From Paraeggerthella hongkongensis (lineage in GTDB: Bacteria; Actinomycetota; Coriobacteriia; Coriobacteriales; Eggerthellaceae): 64,000 nt of DNA. The notes under the pieces were generated by a model, which saw only the letters and a list, made by a program, of their open reading frames with translations, did not search any database and was not told the DNA's origin. Numbering within the stretch: position 1 is the stretch's first letter; every line of letters begins with the position of its first letter. The position numbers were made by a program, and so were the translations under genes. The DNA lies in the NCBI RefSeq assembly GCF_003340345.1, contig NZ_PPTQ01000009.1, positions 1 to 64,000 on the forward strand, given 5' to 3'. This document shows positions 8,902-15,821 of this stretch, piece after piece.

Positions 8902-9386
8902 GCGCCGCGCACTTTGCCGCCAGATGCACCGATCACGTCCACCTTCACGATACGGCCAGATCCCTCCACTGAAGTATCGTCCTCAATCCCCTCGGCCATT
9001 TTTGCCTGCTTGATCTTAAGGAGCATGCACCGCTGCACGTCGTCAAGAGACAAGCCCAGGTCGCGACACGCCGCAATGCAATCGTCCATAAGGCTATCGA
9101 TCTCCTTTGCGAACCCCTCGTCCATCTCCGCGTCCAAGTCGCGCACGAACACGCCGCGCCCACGCGTCGATTCCAGATATCCATCGGACACAAGGCTGAG
9201 ATACGCCTTGTTCACCGTGTTGTAGTTGATGGAAATGTCGGACGCCAGCCCACGCACCGTCGGCAACCGATCGCCAGGCTTGAAATAACCGGAATTGATC
9301 AAATAGATAAGCCGCTGGCGCAGCTGTACCCACAAAGGCACGTCGGTAGTTGCATCAACTTCGAAAGGGAACGTGGACTTATCCAT
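8898..9386 (-). CDS. GntR-family regulator, YtrA-like
   Basis: 162 residues from ATG at 9386, with GGAGA about 9 bases upstream. The N-terminal winged helix is complete: VPLWVQLRQRLIYLI, GDRLPTVRGLASD, NYNTVNKAYLSLVSDGYL. The C-terminal part is short and helical (about 80 residues) rather than a FadR or UTRA ligand domain, which places it in the YtrA subgroup whose members usually repress adjacent membrane-protein operons. It sits between an NrfD-like gene and an SPFH gene, overlapping the latter by four bases. Likely targets are the palindromic sites at 7546-7586 and near 10431-10446. Confidence 0.9.
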   Translation of the reverse strand: MDKSTFPFEVDATTDVPLWVQLRQRLIYLINSGYFKPGDRLPTVRGLASDISINYNTVNKAYLSLVSDGYLESTRGRGVFVRDLDAEMDEGFAKEIDSLMDDCIAACRDLGLSLDDVQRCMLLKIKQAKMAEGIEDDTSVEGSGRIVKVDVIGASGGKVRGA

Positions 9387-9407
9387 TGGTCGCACTCTCC
9401 ATCCTTA

Positions 9408-10382
9408 TCACAATCCCATCTGCAAAACAGGCTGCATTCCCACTTCAACCAGGCAATACCGCAAAGCGAGCCCACCGGCTAAAACACCCGCAGCCACAGC
9501 TAAAGCCATCATCGGCAAAGGCTTCGCAACCCGCACGATCGCCAAATCAGCCGCAAGCGGAAAGGCAAGTCCGCCCGCCGCGAACACAACCCAAAACAGC
9601 CACGCGTCCGGGCCGCCAACCAAAACCTGCGACGAGACGGCCAGCGCCTGTCCGGTGCCGCTCGAACCGGAAAACGCAGGAGCCCCCAGCGCGGTCAGCC
9701 CCGAAACCGCAGCTACGTAAGCTGCCGCAACCAGAATCTCGCACGCCACGACCACGGCATCGACAGCCGCCAGCCGCCGAAACACGCCCCCGAACATTAG
9801 CGCTGCGCCTGAGAACTGACCGACAGCCAGAACCATAGCGCATCCGCACGAAAGCGACGAAAAGACGAACAGCACCGGAAGCCAAGGCGTCGACCAGAGC
9901 GGCACCGAGGGCATGCTCTGCAGCAGTAAGCCCGTATACGCCATGGTCACGACCGATGCCAAAGCCAGCAAAACCTCGGCCACGCGAACCACCGCAACCG
10001 AGAGGCGGGCCAAGCCGACCCATGCAACCAGCAAGAAGCACGCCAGCAAGAAGCACGCGGCCAAAGCCCAGGCGCCCGCCGCAACGTACGACAATGAAGG
10101 GTTCAGAAGCAGCGACGCCACGCGATCGATGCGCCCGACGTCCGCCAGCAAGCAGACCATGCCAGCTCCAAGCGCCGTCAATCCCGCGGCAAGCCCCGGA
10201 GCAAGCAGTCGCCTATACGCTTCAGGCAGGCGAACGATCCTGCAAGGCGAACCCGTGCGACCAGGCATGCGCTGCACGGTCAGAGAAGCAGGAGACAGCA
10301 AGCTCAGCGCAGCCGAAACCAGGCAAGCACCGGCTCCCGCGCCGCCCAAGAACAAGTAGCACACGATCAGCGATCCGAACAA
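9408..10382 (-). CDS. NrfD/DmsC-like membrane protein without a catalytic partner
   Basis: A highly hydrophobic protein of about 324 residues with eight to nine helices, starting LFGSLIVCYLFLGGAGAG. I chose the TTG at 10382 because GGGAGGGGGG precedes it and because it aligns with MFGELAVGYLFLGGAG at the start of the 20556-21506 paralogue; the frame extends to a GTG at 10430 that would overlap the TATCCTAAGACA motif. NrfD proteins are normally quinol-side subunits of molybdoenzyme or polysulfide reductase complexes, but here the operon has only a GntR and an SPFH gene. It may supply an alternative membrane anchor for the neighbouring complexes; that is inference. Confidence 0.8.
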   Translation of the reverse strand: MFGSLIVCYLFLGGAGAGACLVSAALSLLSPASLTVQRMPGRTGSPCRIVRLPEAYRRLLAPGLAAGLTALGAGMVCLLADVGRIDRVASLLLNPSLSYVAAGAWALAACFLLACFLLVAWVGLARLSVAVVRVAEVLLALASVVTMAYTGLLLQSMPSVPLWSTPWLPVLFVFSSLSCGCAMVLAVGQFSGAALMFGGVFRRLAAVDAVVVACEILVAAAYVAAVSGLTALGAPAFSGSSGTGQALAVSSQVLVGGPDAWLFWVVFAAGGLAFPLAADLAIVRVAKPLPMMALAVAAGVLAGGLALRYCLVEVGMQPVLQMGL

Positions 10383-10430
10383 CGCGCCGCCCCCCTCCCT
10401 GGCCGCAAGCCTTCTCCCAAACGCCCGCAC

Positions 10431-10446
10431 ATTATCCTAAGACAAT
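10431..10446 (-). promoter_or_regulatory. TATCCTA-type operator half-site at the NrfD/GntR/SPFH promoter
   Basis: TTATCCTAAGACAATT differs by one base from part of the left arm of the 7546-7586 palindrome (TTATCCTATGACAATC region). It lies about 50 bases upstream of the preferred start of the NrfD-like gene. Autoregulation by the operon's own GntR is the simplest reading. Confidence 0.5.
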
Positions 10447-10688
10447 TATCGAGAACATTGTACGCGATTTCGGAAAGGTATGCAGCGGAGCGTGACGAAG
10501 GGCCTGCCGCACCGCCTCGTTGCAGCTTGAGACTTCTAGCGCAGCGCGTTTCCCGAAGGGCGCTTCGGCATCAGAGGTGATTGATCGAGGAAGCCTCCGC
10601 GGGAGGCGGAGACGACGAAAGACGCAGCGCTTGGGGGGCGCCTGCGTCGTCCGCCCTAAGCGGGCGAGACTGCCATCGCAGCCCCCGA

Positions 10689-10843
10689 CGGGCACGGATC
10701 GACGGGTCTGCGCTGCATGAAGTGCCCTGCGGAGGGCGTCGTTTCGTGCACGTGCACGAAAGCACCAGGCCAGAGAGTAGGCGGTCGCGGATGGCGCTCG
10801 GGCGAGGCCGCCCAGAGAGCGCAGACCCGTCGATCCGTGCCCG
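10689..10843. repeat. 155-bp inverted-repeat element, family 1, copy A
   Basis: The perfect 26-bp arms are 10689-10714 (CGGGCACGGATCGACGGG then TCTGCGCT) and 10818-10843. A second copy of exactly the same length is at 22689-22843 and a third, 151 bp, at 45994-46144. The inner part of the arm (GGTCTGCGCT) is constant while the outer part differs between copies but still pairs. The loop shares CATGAAGTGCCCTGCGG and CCAGGCCAGAGAG with copy B. Confidence 0.85.
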
Positions 10844-10966
10844 CGCATGGGGATGCAGGGCGACCCGAGCCGGGAGCGCCCGCGGTGAAACATGGGAACA
10901 ACCCGGGCCGGGAGCGCCCGCAGGAGCACCGCCCCGGGAGCGCGGCCGGCTCGCGGGCCCGGCGCC

Positions 10967-11722
10967 CTACGCCCGGGCCAGCGCGCCCAGGTAGGCCGCG
11001 GCCCCGCGGTAGAACGGCTGACGCGAGCAGGCGGCGACGGCCTTGGCGAAACGAGGCATCCAGGCGCGGGCATGCTCTTCCAGGAACAGGGCGTAGGCGG
11101 CGCTCGCCGAGCCGCCGGGAAGCGCCCCTTCGGCGGGAGAGCCCTCGGAAGAAGCGGCGCCCGCCGCGCGCAGGGCCAGGTGCTCCAGCAGCTCGCATTC
11201 CGCGGACACGTGATCCAGCGGCTCGTTGGTGCCCTCGGGCCTGCCCAGGCCGCACGAGCGCGCGAACCGCTCGACCTCCATGGAGCGCGGGTTCACGAAC
11301 AAAAGCGGCGCCACCCCGTCGTCCTCGGCGCGCCACACCCCCTCGTAGGGACTGCACGCGGGCGAGGGCGCGCCCACGAATAGGCGCGTGGCCTCGGCAC
11401 GCAGGACATGCAGCAGGTCGTCGGACGCGCGCTCGTCGGAACCATCCGCGCAAGCGGCCCCGGACGACCCGGCCTCGCCCCCGGCCACCGGCTCCCCGTC
11501 GAAATCCCCCGGCAGCGCAAGCCCGAGCGCGCCCGCCAGCTCGATGGCCGCCTCAGCCCACTCGCCGGACGCGACGGCCACAGCCAACTCGGCATCGGGA
11601 TAGCGAAAGTAAAACGCGGCCAGCTCCCAAGCCGTCGCCCGCACAGCCCACCGAGCCTCGTCACACGCGACGACTTTCGCCACCGCCCCTTCGACCACCT
11701 GAACGTTTTGACCTTGCATCAT
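10967..11722 (-). CDS. TorD-family molybdoenzyme chaperone
   Basis: 251 residues starting at an ATGATG that overlaps the stop codon of the cytochrome b gene, with AAAGGGGG upstream. Family marks are ATAWELAAFYFRYPDAEL, RLFVGAPSPACSPYEGVW and HVSAECELLEHLA. It is somewhat longer than typical TorD because of Gly/Ser/Ala-rich insertions. It ends the operon that begins with the molybdoenzyme at 18284, so that enzyme (15822-18284) is the likely client. Confidence 0.85.
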   Translation of the reverse strand: MMQGQNVQVVEGAVAKVVACDEARWAVRATAWELAAFYFRYPDAELAVAVASGEWAEAAIELAGALGLALPGDFDGEPVAGGEAGSSGAACADGSDERASDDLLHVLRAEATRLFVGAPSPACSPYEGVWRAEDDGVAPLLFVNPRSMEVERFARSCGLGRPEGTNEPLDHVSAECELLEHLALRAAGAASSEGSPAEGALPGGSASAAYALFLEEHARAWMPRFAKAVAACSRQPFYRGAAAYLGALARA

Positions 11723-12162
11723 CGCAAGCCCCCTTTCCGACTTCTCACACGGGAAAGCAGCCACTTCCCATGCAGCGCAACGTGCACGATCACAAGCGCC
11801 ATCAGCACTTTCGCCGAAATTGCATGCACCGGGTTCCAAAGAAAGTACCCGCTGGCAAACCAGCCGAAACTCGGCAGCACCGAACCCGACACCATGACGC
11901 CCGACACGACCACCGTCGCAAGCAGCAGAAAACTCAGCGCGTCCAGAAGCGCGCGGCCGCGCTTCGGCCATGCGGACGACGCGATTCCCCGCGCGGTTTC
12001 GGCAAGCCAATCAAGATGAGCCGCCAGATGCACGAACAGAACCACCAGCAACCCGAGCGACGCCCATTCGTGAAAGGAAACGCCGGTCAGCGCAGGAACG
12101 GAAACCGCCGCATACCATGCAAGCGCGCCAACGTCCAACGCGAAGTTCTTTCGAGGATCCAC
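11719..12162 (-). CDS. DUF4405 cytochrome b-like membrane protein
   Basis: 147 residues with about four hydrophobic helices and helix-embedded histidines that could ligate haem b: H31 in SFHEW, H45 and H49 in VHLAAHLDW, and further ones in NPVHAIS and VIVHVALHGKW. This matches DUF4405, a family of predicted membrane cytochromes b. It overlaps the TorD start and follows the small CX4CH protein by 12 bases, suggesting that the two exchange electrons. Confidence 0.78.
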   Translation of the reverse strand: MDPRKNFALDVGALAWYAAVSVPALTGVSFHEWASLGLLVVLFVHLAAHLDWLAETARGIASSAWPKRGRALLDALSFLLLATVVVSGVMVSGSVLPSFGWFASGYFLWNPVHAISAKVLMALVIVHVALHGKWLLSRVRSRKGGLR

Positions 12163-12174
12163 AACCGCCCCCCC

Positions 12175-12516
12175 CTACAGCTTCCGAACAAGAAACACGA
12201 GCCCGAGCACCAGCGCAACCGGAGCAAGGATCCATAGGTTCAAGCTCGCATCGCTCGCCTGATGGTAACGGCCCACAAGGGAATCCCACGCGTGGCACTC
12301 CGCGCTCGCGCAACCCGCCTCCGGGCACGTCATTTCGGTTTCGCCGTCGGGCACGGGCACGTTGTCGAACCCATGGCACGACCCCGAAGCGCATCCCGCT
12401 GCCGGGCAAGCCGAGTCCGCCTCGATGCGCTGCACGCGCGATGAGCCGTCGACGGAGGACCCCGCAACAGCGATCAAGCTGCCTACCAGCAGAAACGAAA
12501 ACACTACGATGAACAT
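12175..12516 (-). CDS. Small membrane-anchored protein with two CX4CH haem-type motifs
   Basis: 113 residues from the ATG (MFIVVFSFLL) eight bases after the radical SAM stop; a TTG at 12549 would add eleven residues. An N-terminal signal or anchor helix is followed by two repeats of the form CPxxGCASxxCH (about residues 37-48 and 64-75), each giving CX4CH, and by a C-terminal helix ending VFLVRKL. CX4CH is a known non-canonical c-type haem site in cytochromes c3, so this could be a dihaem electron carrier on the outer face. The extra CX4C spacing in each repeat could instead bind metal. It sits between a radical SAM gene and a cytochrome b gene. Confidence 0.68.
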   Translation of the reverse strand: MFIVVFSFLLVGSLIAVAGSSVDGSSRVQRIEADSACPAAGCASGSCHGFDNVPVPDGETEMTCPEAGCASAECHAWDSLVGRYHQASDASLNLWILAPVALVLGLVFLVRKL

Positions 12517-12524
12517 CTTGCGAA

Positions 12525-13814
12525 TCAAGCGTCCGCCCCGCCGTCCCAAACAACAAGCTTGAGCTCGCGTACGTACGCCTCGCCGCCCTCATGCTCGACG
12601 ACGTTTTTCGACAACGCGACCACGGCGCCAGTCGCAGCAGCCTCTGCCGCGCGCGCCGGATGAAAGCACAGGGCCCGGCCCTCTTCGTCGGGAACGCACG
12701 GCACGCTCAAACGACCGAACAGCGCCTTGACCGCAGGAACGTCCCCGTCGAACACCTTCGCAATGCGGTAGAAGGAATCGGGGCCCAGCTCGTAAAGCGA
12801 CCGATCGAGGGCCACGGCGCGGTTCGCCTGAAGCACCTGGTCGCGGTTCTTGTTGTCGAGCGAGCAGTAGTGAACGCCCAAGCTCAGCCCCTCGTCCAAA
12901 GCGAACAGCACCAGCTCAAGGCACGCTTCCTCGCTTCCCGCTATCGGCAAGCCGCCCGCATAACCGTAGTCGTACAGAACGTCGAACGGCGGGTTCTTCA
13001 CCTGAAAGCCCCGGCGCTCGAACTCGGCCCAGTCGCGCATCGGGTAGCAGAACTCCAGCACGTTGATGCCCTTGACCCCCAAGCCGTCAAGCTGCACGAG
13101 CAGCCTTTTCATGCGCGCAAGCTCGCCGGGAACCACCGGCATCTCCACCATGACGTCGAAGCCGCGCCCGGACGCGAGCTCGATGGCGGCGAGCGCATCG
13201 CTGACAGACTCTTCGCCCTCGTCCAGCTTGATGCTGAAGCGAATCTCGTCAAGGCCCCTCTTCGCAACCGATGCGCAGAACGCGTCGTCCAGGAACATGC
13301 CCGACGTGTACAGCCGTACGTGCGCCCGGGGGTACAGCCCGCGCGCCCGCTCGACGAAGGCCAGCGTCTCCTCCGGGCAGAGCAGCGGCTCGCCGCCCGT
13401 CAGGCCAACGTGCGAAACCGCATCGCACGAACGGCCGAGCGCCTCGAGGTCGGCACGCCACGGCGTATCGTGCTCGCAATGCTCTTCGAAGTCGGCCTGA
13501 TTGGGATTGAAGCAAAAGTAGCAATCGCGCGGGCAGCGCAGATTGATGTAGAACGTCGCACTGCCAACGTCTCCCACGCACGCGGCGCACGCACTGGACA
13601 GAAAGCCCGTCGACACGCTGGATCCGCCGTTCATGAAACGGGCTCCTCGCCTGCGAAGAGCCTCGCGAAGCTCGGCAGAGCGCGCACGCGCCGCATCGGG
13701 CGCGGCGAACGACACCCCCTGGTCAGCGAAGGCGTTCACGTAATCGCGCTCGATGGCCCGGTACTCGTCGAGCCACGCGCGCAACGTCGGCCGCGCCGAA
13801 ACAGCATCTTCCAC
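12525..13814 (-). CDS. Radical SAM protein of unknown substrate
   Basis: 429 residues from GTG at 13814, five bases after a long GGGGGGGAGA; the frame extends to 13874. The radical SAM cluster is CPRDCYFCFN (CX3CX2C), preceded by another cysteine pair in SSACAACVGD. GLTGGEPLLC is the GGE motif that contacts SAM. Later segments (EIRFSIKLDE, GINVLEFCYPMRDW, GVHYCSLDNKNRDQ) contain more cysteines that may bind an auxiliary cluster, and the C-terminal 100 residues form an added domain. It is the fourth gene of an A-B-C molybdoenzyme operon and directly precedes the CX4CH protein. A role in maturing that enzyme or its haem protein is plausible but unproven. Confidence 0.8.
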   Translation of the reverse strand: MEDAVSARPTLRAWLDEYRAIERDYVNAFADQGVSFAAPDAARARSAELREALRRRGARFMNGGSSVSTGFLSSACAACVGDVGSATFYINLRCPRDCYFCFNPNQADFEEHCEHDTPWRADLEALGRSCDAVSHVGLTGGEPLLCPEETLAFVERARGLYPRAHVRLYTSGMFLDDAFCASVAKRGLDEIRFSIKLDEGEESVSDALAAIELASGRGFDVMVEMPVVPGELARMKRLLVQLDGLGVKGINVLEFCYPMRDWAEFERRGFQVKNPPFDVLYDYGYAGGLPIAGSEEACLELVLFALDEGLSLGVHYCSLDNKNRDQVLQANRAVALDRSLYELGPDSFYRIAKVFDGDVPAVKALFGRLSVPCVPDEEGRALCFHPARAAEAAATGAVVALSKNVVEHEGGEAYVRELKLVVWDGGADA

Positions 13815-13891
13815 AGGTCTCCCCCCCTCTATGCGAAAACGAAATCTCCCATCCAGCGGACGGAGGCGGCGCAACGCCGCACCCGTCCGTT

Positions 13892-13915
13892 GGAGCCCGT
13901 CGTACGACGGGCTCC
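13892..13915 (-). other. 24-bp perfect palindrome between NrfD and radical SAM genes
   Basis: GGAGCCCGTCGT pairs exactly with ACGACGGGCTCC. No T-run follows on the minus strand. A second GC-rich hairpin (GGCGGCGCAACGCCGC) lies just downstream. They may stabilise or partition the mRNA between the A-B-C part and the accessory genes of the operon. Confidence 0.55.
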
Positions 13916-13945
13916 GGAAATCCTATAGCCGATAAGCCGTCGTGA

Positions 13946-15172
13946 CTAGTGCGACTTCTCGGTCGGCTTCAAGGGCAGGTACTTCAGGCCCACGAGCAGC
14001 AGGAGCGCGCCCAGGCCCAGCACCCCGAGCGCCACGCCGAACTCGAGCGGGGTCGGCCAGTAGACCATGCCCTGGTAGGCGCCGGCCATGCCCGACTCCC
14101 AGCCCGTCACGGTGTACTGCGTAACCGGGCCGGCGTAGTCCAGGTTCGGGATCTGGAACCCGCCGACGAGCAGCTGCACGCGCTTGCAGAAGATGCCCGC
14201 GATGGCCAGCAGCGACGCCACCACGATAAGCGGGCTCGTGCGCAGCCTCGGCGTGAAGCACACCACGGCGCACAGGATGCAGCCGACGACCTCGACCCAG
14301 AAGAACGGGGCGAGCGGGCCCGCGGTCAGCATGGCGACGATCTCCGCGCCGTGCCCGCCGGGGAAGCCCTCGGTCAGGAGGTCGCAGCCGAAGAAGTACA
14401 GGTCGACGCACACGAACACGCCCAAAAGCTTGGCCATCTTCACGACGAAGGACTGGTCGAGCTCCAGGTAGCCGGCACGGCGCAGCGCGATGACGACCAC
14501 CAGCACGAGGGCCACGCCGCACACGAGCGCCGAGGACACGAACCACGGGGCCAGAAGCGCCGTGTTCCACATCTCGCGGCCCTGCTGCAGGCCGAAGATC
14601 CACGCGGTCACGGAGTGGACCAGGACGGCGCACACGAGCGCGACGGCGCTGATCGCGCGCAGGGACGTGGCCGACCCCTTGCCGCCCTCGAAGCGCAGCG
14701 TGGCCCACAGGTAGACGACCGACAGGATCAGGTAGGTGCCCAAAACGACGATGTCCCACATGAGGGGCGACCCCAGGTTGGAGTAGGCGAACAGCTCCCA
14801 CAGGCGCATGGGCTGGCCCAGGTCCACCACCACGAAGCCGATGGCGAGCACCGTGCAGCAGATGGACGTCCACACGGCCACCTTGCTGATGCCGCCGAAG
14901 CCCTCCACGCCGAGCACGCGCGGCGCGCTCGAGATGATGAGGCCGCCGGCCGACAGGCCCACCAGGAACATGAACATGGTGATGTAGAGGCCCCACGAGT
15001 CGAGGTTGCGCATGCCGGTCTGGACCATGCCGCCGTCGAGCTGCACGAACCACAGCGCCAGGCCCATGACGGTCAGCAGGGCCGACGCGGCGATGGCGAC
15101 GTTGAGCCCCTTGCCCCCGAACTTGGCAGCAGGAGCCTTGGGCGACTTGGTCGCCGAAGTGTTTTCAGTCAT
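13946..15172 (-). CDS. NrfD-type membrane anchor subunit (C subunit)
   Basis: 408 residues, nine to ten hydrophobic helices, start fixed by AGGAGAATC before the ATG. It is a clear paralogue of the 3115-4341 protein: SWGLYITMFMFLVGLSAGG and LVHSVTAWIFGLQQGREMW occur at corresponding positions. It would be the quinone-reactive anchor of the complex with the B and A subunits upstream (gap 15 bases to B). Charged residues within helices (for example DLGQPMR and FGCDLLTEGFPGG) are at positions usually associated with the quinol site in this family. Confidence 0.9.
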   Translation of the reverse strand: MTENTSATKSPKAPAAKFGGKGLNVAIAASALLTVMGLALWFVQLDGGMVQTGMRNLDSWGLYITMFMFLVGLSAGGLIISSAPRVLGVEGFGGISKVAVWTSICCTVLAIGFVVVDLGQPMRLWELFAYSNLGSPLMWDIVVLGTYLILSVVYLWATLRFEGGKGSATSLRAISAVALVCAVLVHSVTAWIFGLQQGREMWNTALLAPWFVSSALVCGVALVLVVVIALRRAGYLELDQSFVVKMAKLLGVFVCVDLYFFGCDLLTEGFPGGHGAEIVAMLTAGPLAPFFWVEVVGCILCAVVCFTPRLRTSPLIVVASLLAIAGIFCKRVQLLVGGFQIPNLDYAGPVTQYTVTGWESGMAGAYQGMVYWPTPLEFGVALGVLGLGALLLLVGLKYLPLKPTEKSH

Positions 15173-15187
15173 GATTCTCCTTTCGCC

Positions 15188-15808
15188 TTACACGAGGTAG
15201 TAGACGGACGGCTTGGTTCCCTCGCTCGGCAGAAGCTGCTCGTACGAACGCTCCTTGATAAGCTGGGAAACCTCAGAATTCGGATCATCCAGATCGCCGA
15301 AGTGGCGAGCGCGCGCGGGACATAGATCCATGCAGGCGGTTACTTCGCCGCGTGCAAGCCTCTGGTAGCAGAAGATGCACTTCTCCACCACGTGCTTCTG
15401 ATGCTTGGGAGCATCTGCGTCTCCCAGGGCGAAGTCCATGGGATAGCGGGGCTCTTCCCAGTTGAACGAGCGCACGCCCGTGTAGGGGCAGGCCGACATG
15501 CACATGCGGCAGCCGATGCACTTGTCGTAGTCCTGGCGCACGACGCCGGTCTCCGGGTCCTTGTAAGTGGCGCCCACCGGGCACACCTTCGCGCACGCCG
15601 GATTCTCGCAGTGCTGGCACGAAACCGTGATGTAGCGCATGGAGATGTCGGGGAACTCCCCTGCCGGGGTGTCCATCACGTCGCCGCCGTCAGTAAGCGC
15701 ACGCGTCCAGAAAATATCCTGGGGCACGTTGTTCGCCATTTTGCACGCCACCGTGCACGCGTTGCAGCCAACGCAGCGCTTGGTGTCGATTACCATTCCG
15801 TAATGCAT
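15188..15808 (-). CDS. Four-cluster ferredoxin-like subunit (DmsB/PsrB type)
   Basis: 206 residues, sixteen cysteines in four motifs: CVGCNACTVAC, CQHCENPACAKVC, CIGCRMCMSAC and CIFC with CMDLC. It is the electron-transfer subunit between the NrfD anchor (15 bases downstream) and the molybdenum subunit (13 bases upstream). It carries no export signal of its own. It is closely similar to the B subunit at 4358-4975, including the FGDLDDPNSEVSQL tail. Confidence 0.92.
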   Translation of the reverse strand: MHYGMVIDTKRCVGCNACTVACKMANNVPQDIFWTRALTDGGDVMDTPAGEFPDISMRYITVSCQHCENPACAKVCPVGATYKDPETGVVRQDYDKCIGCRMCMSACPYTGVRSFNWEEPRYPMDFALGDADAPKHQKHVVEKCIFCYQRLARGEVTACMDLCPARARHFGDLDDPNSEVSQLIKERSYEQLLPSEGTKPSVYYLV

Positions 15809-15821
15809 GCTTGCACCCCCT

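Larger units (their letters stand above)
10383..10966. other. Intergenic region with operator half-site and inverted-repeat element
   Basis: No gene is supported. At the left end (10431-10446) lies TTATCCTAAGACAATT, similar to one arm of the 7546-7586 palindrome and placed at the promoter of the NrfD/GntR/SPFH unit. Positions 10689-10843 hold an inverted-repeat element, listed separately. The rest is very GC-rich, and open frames across it are shadows of base composition. Confidence 0.6.

Noticed and set aside
10717-12237. Open frame of 506 codons on the plus strand across the TorD and cytochrome b genes
   Set aside because: The product is almost entirely Arg/Pro-rich low-complexity sequence, and clear minus-strand genes occupy most of the same span.
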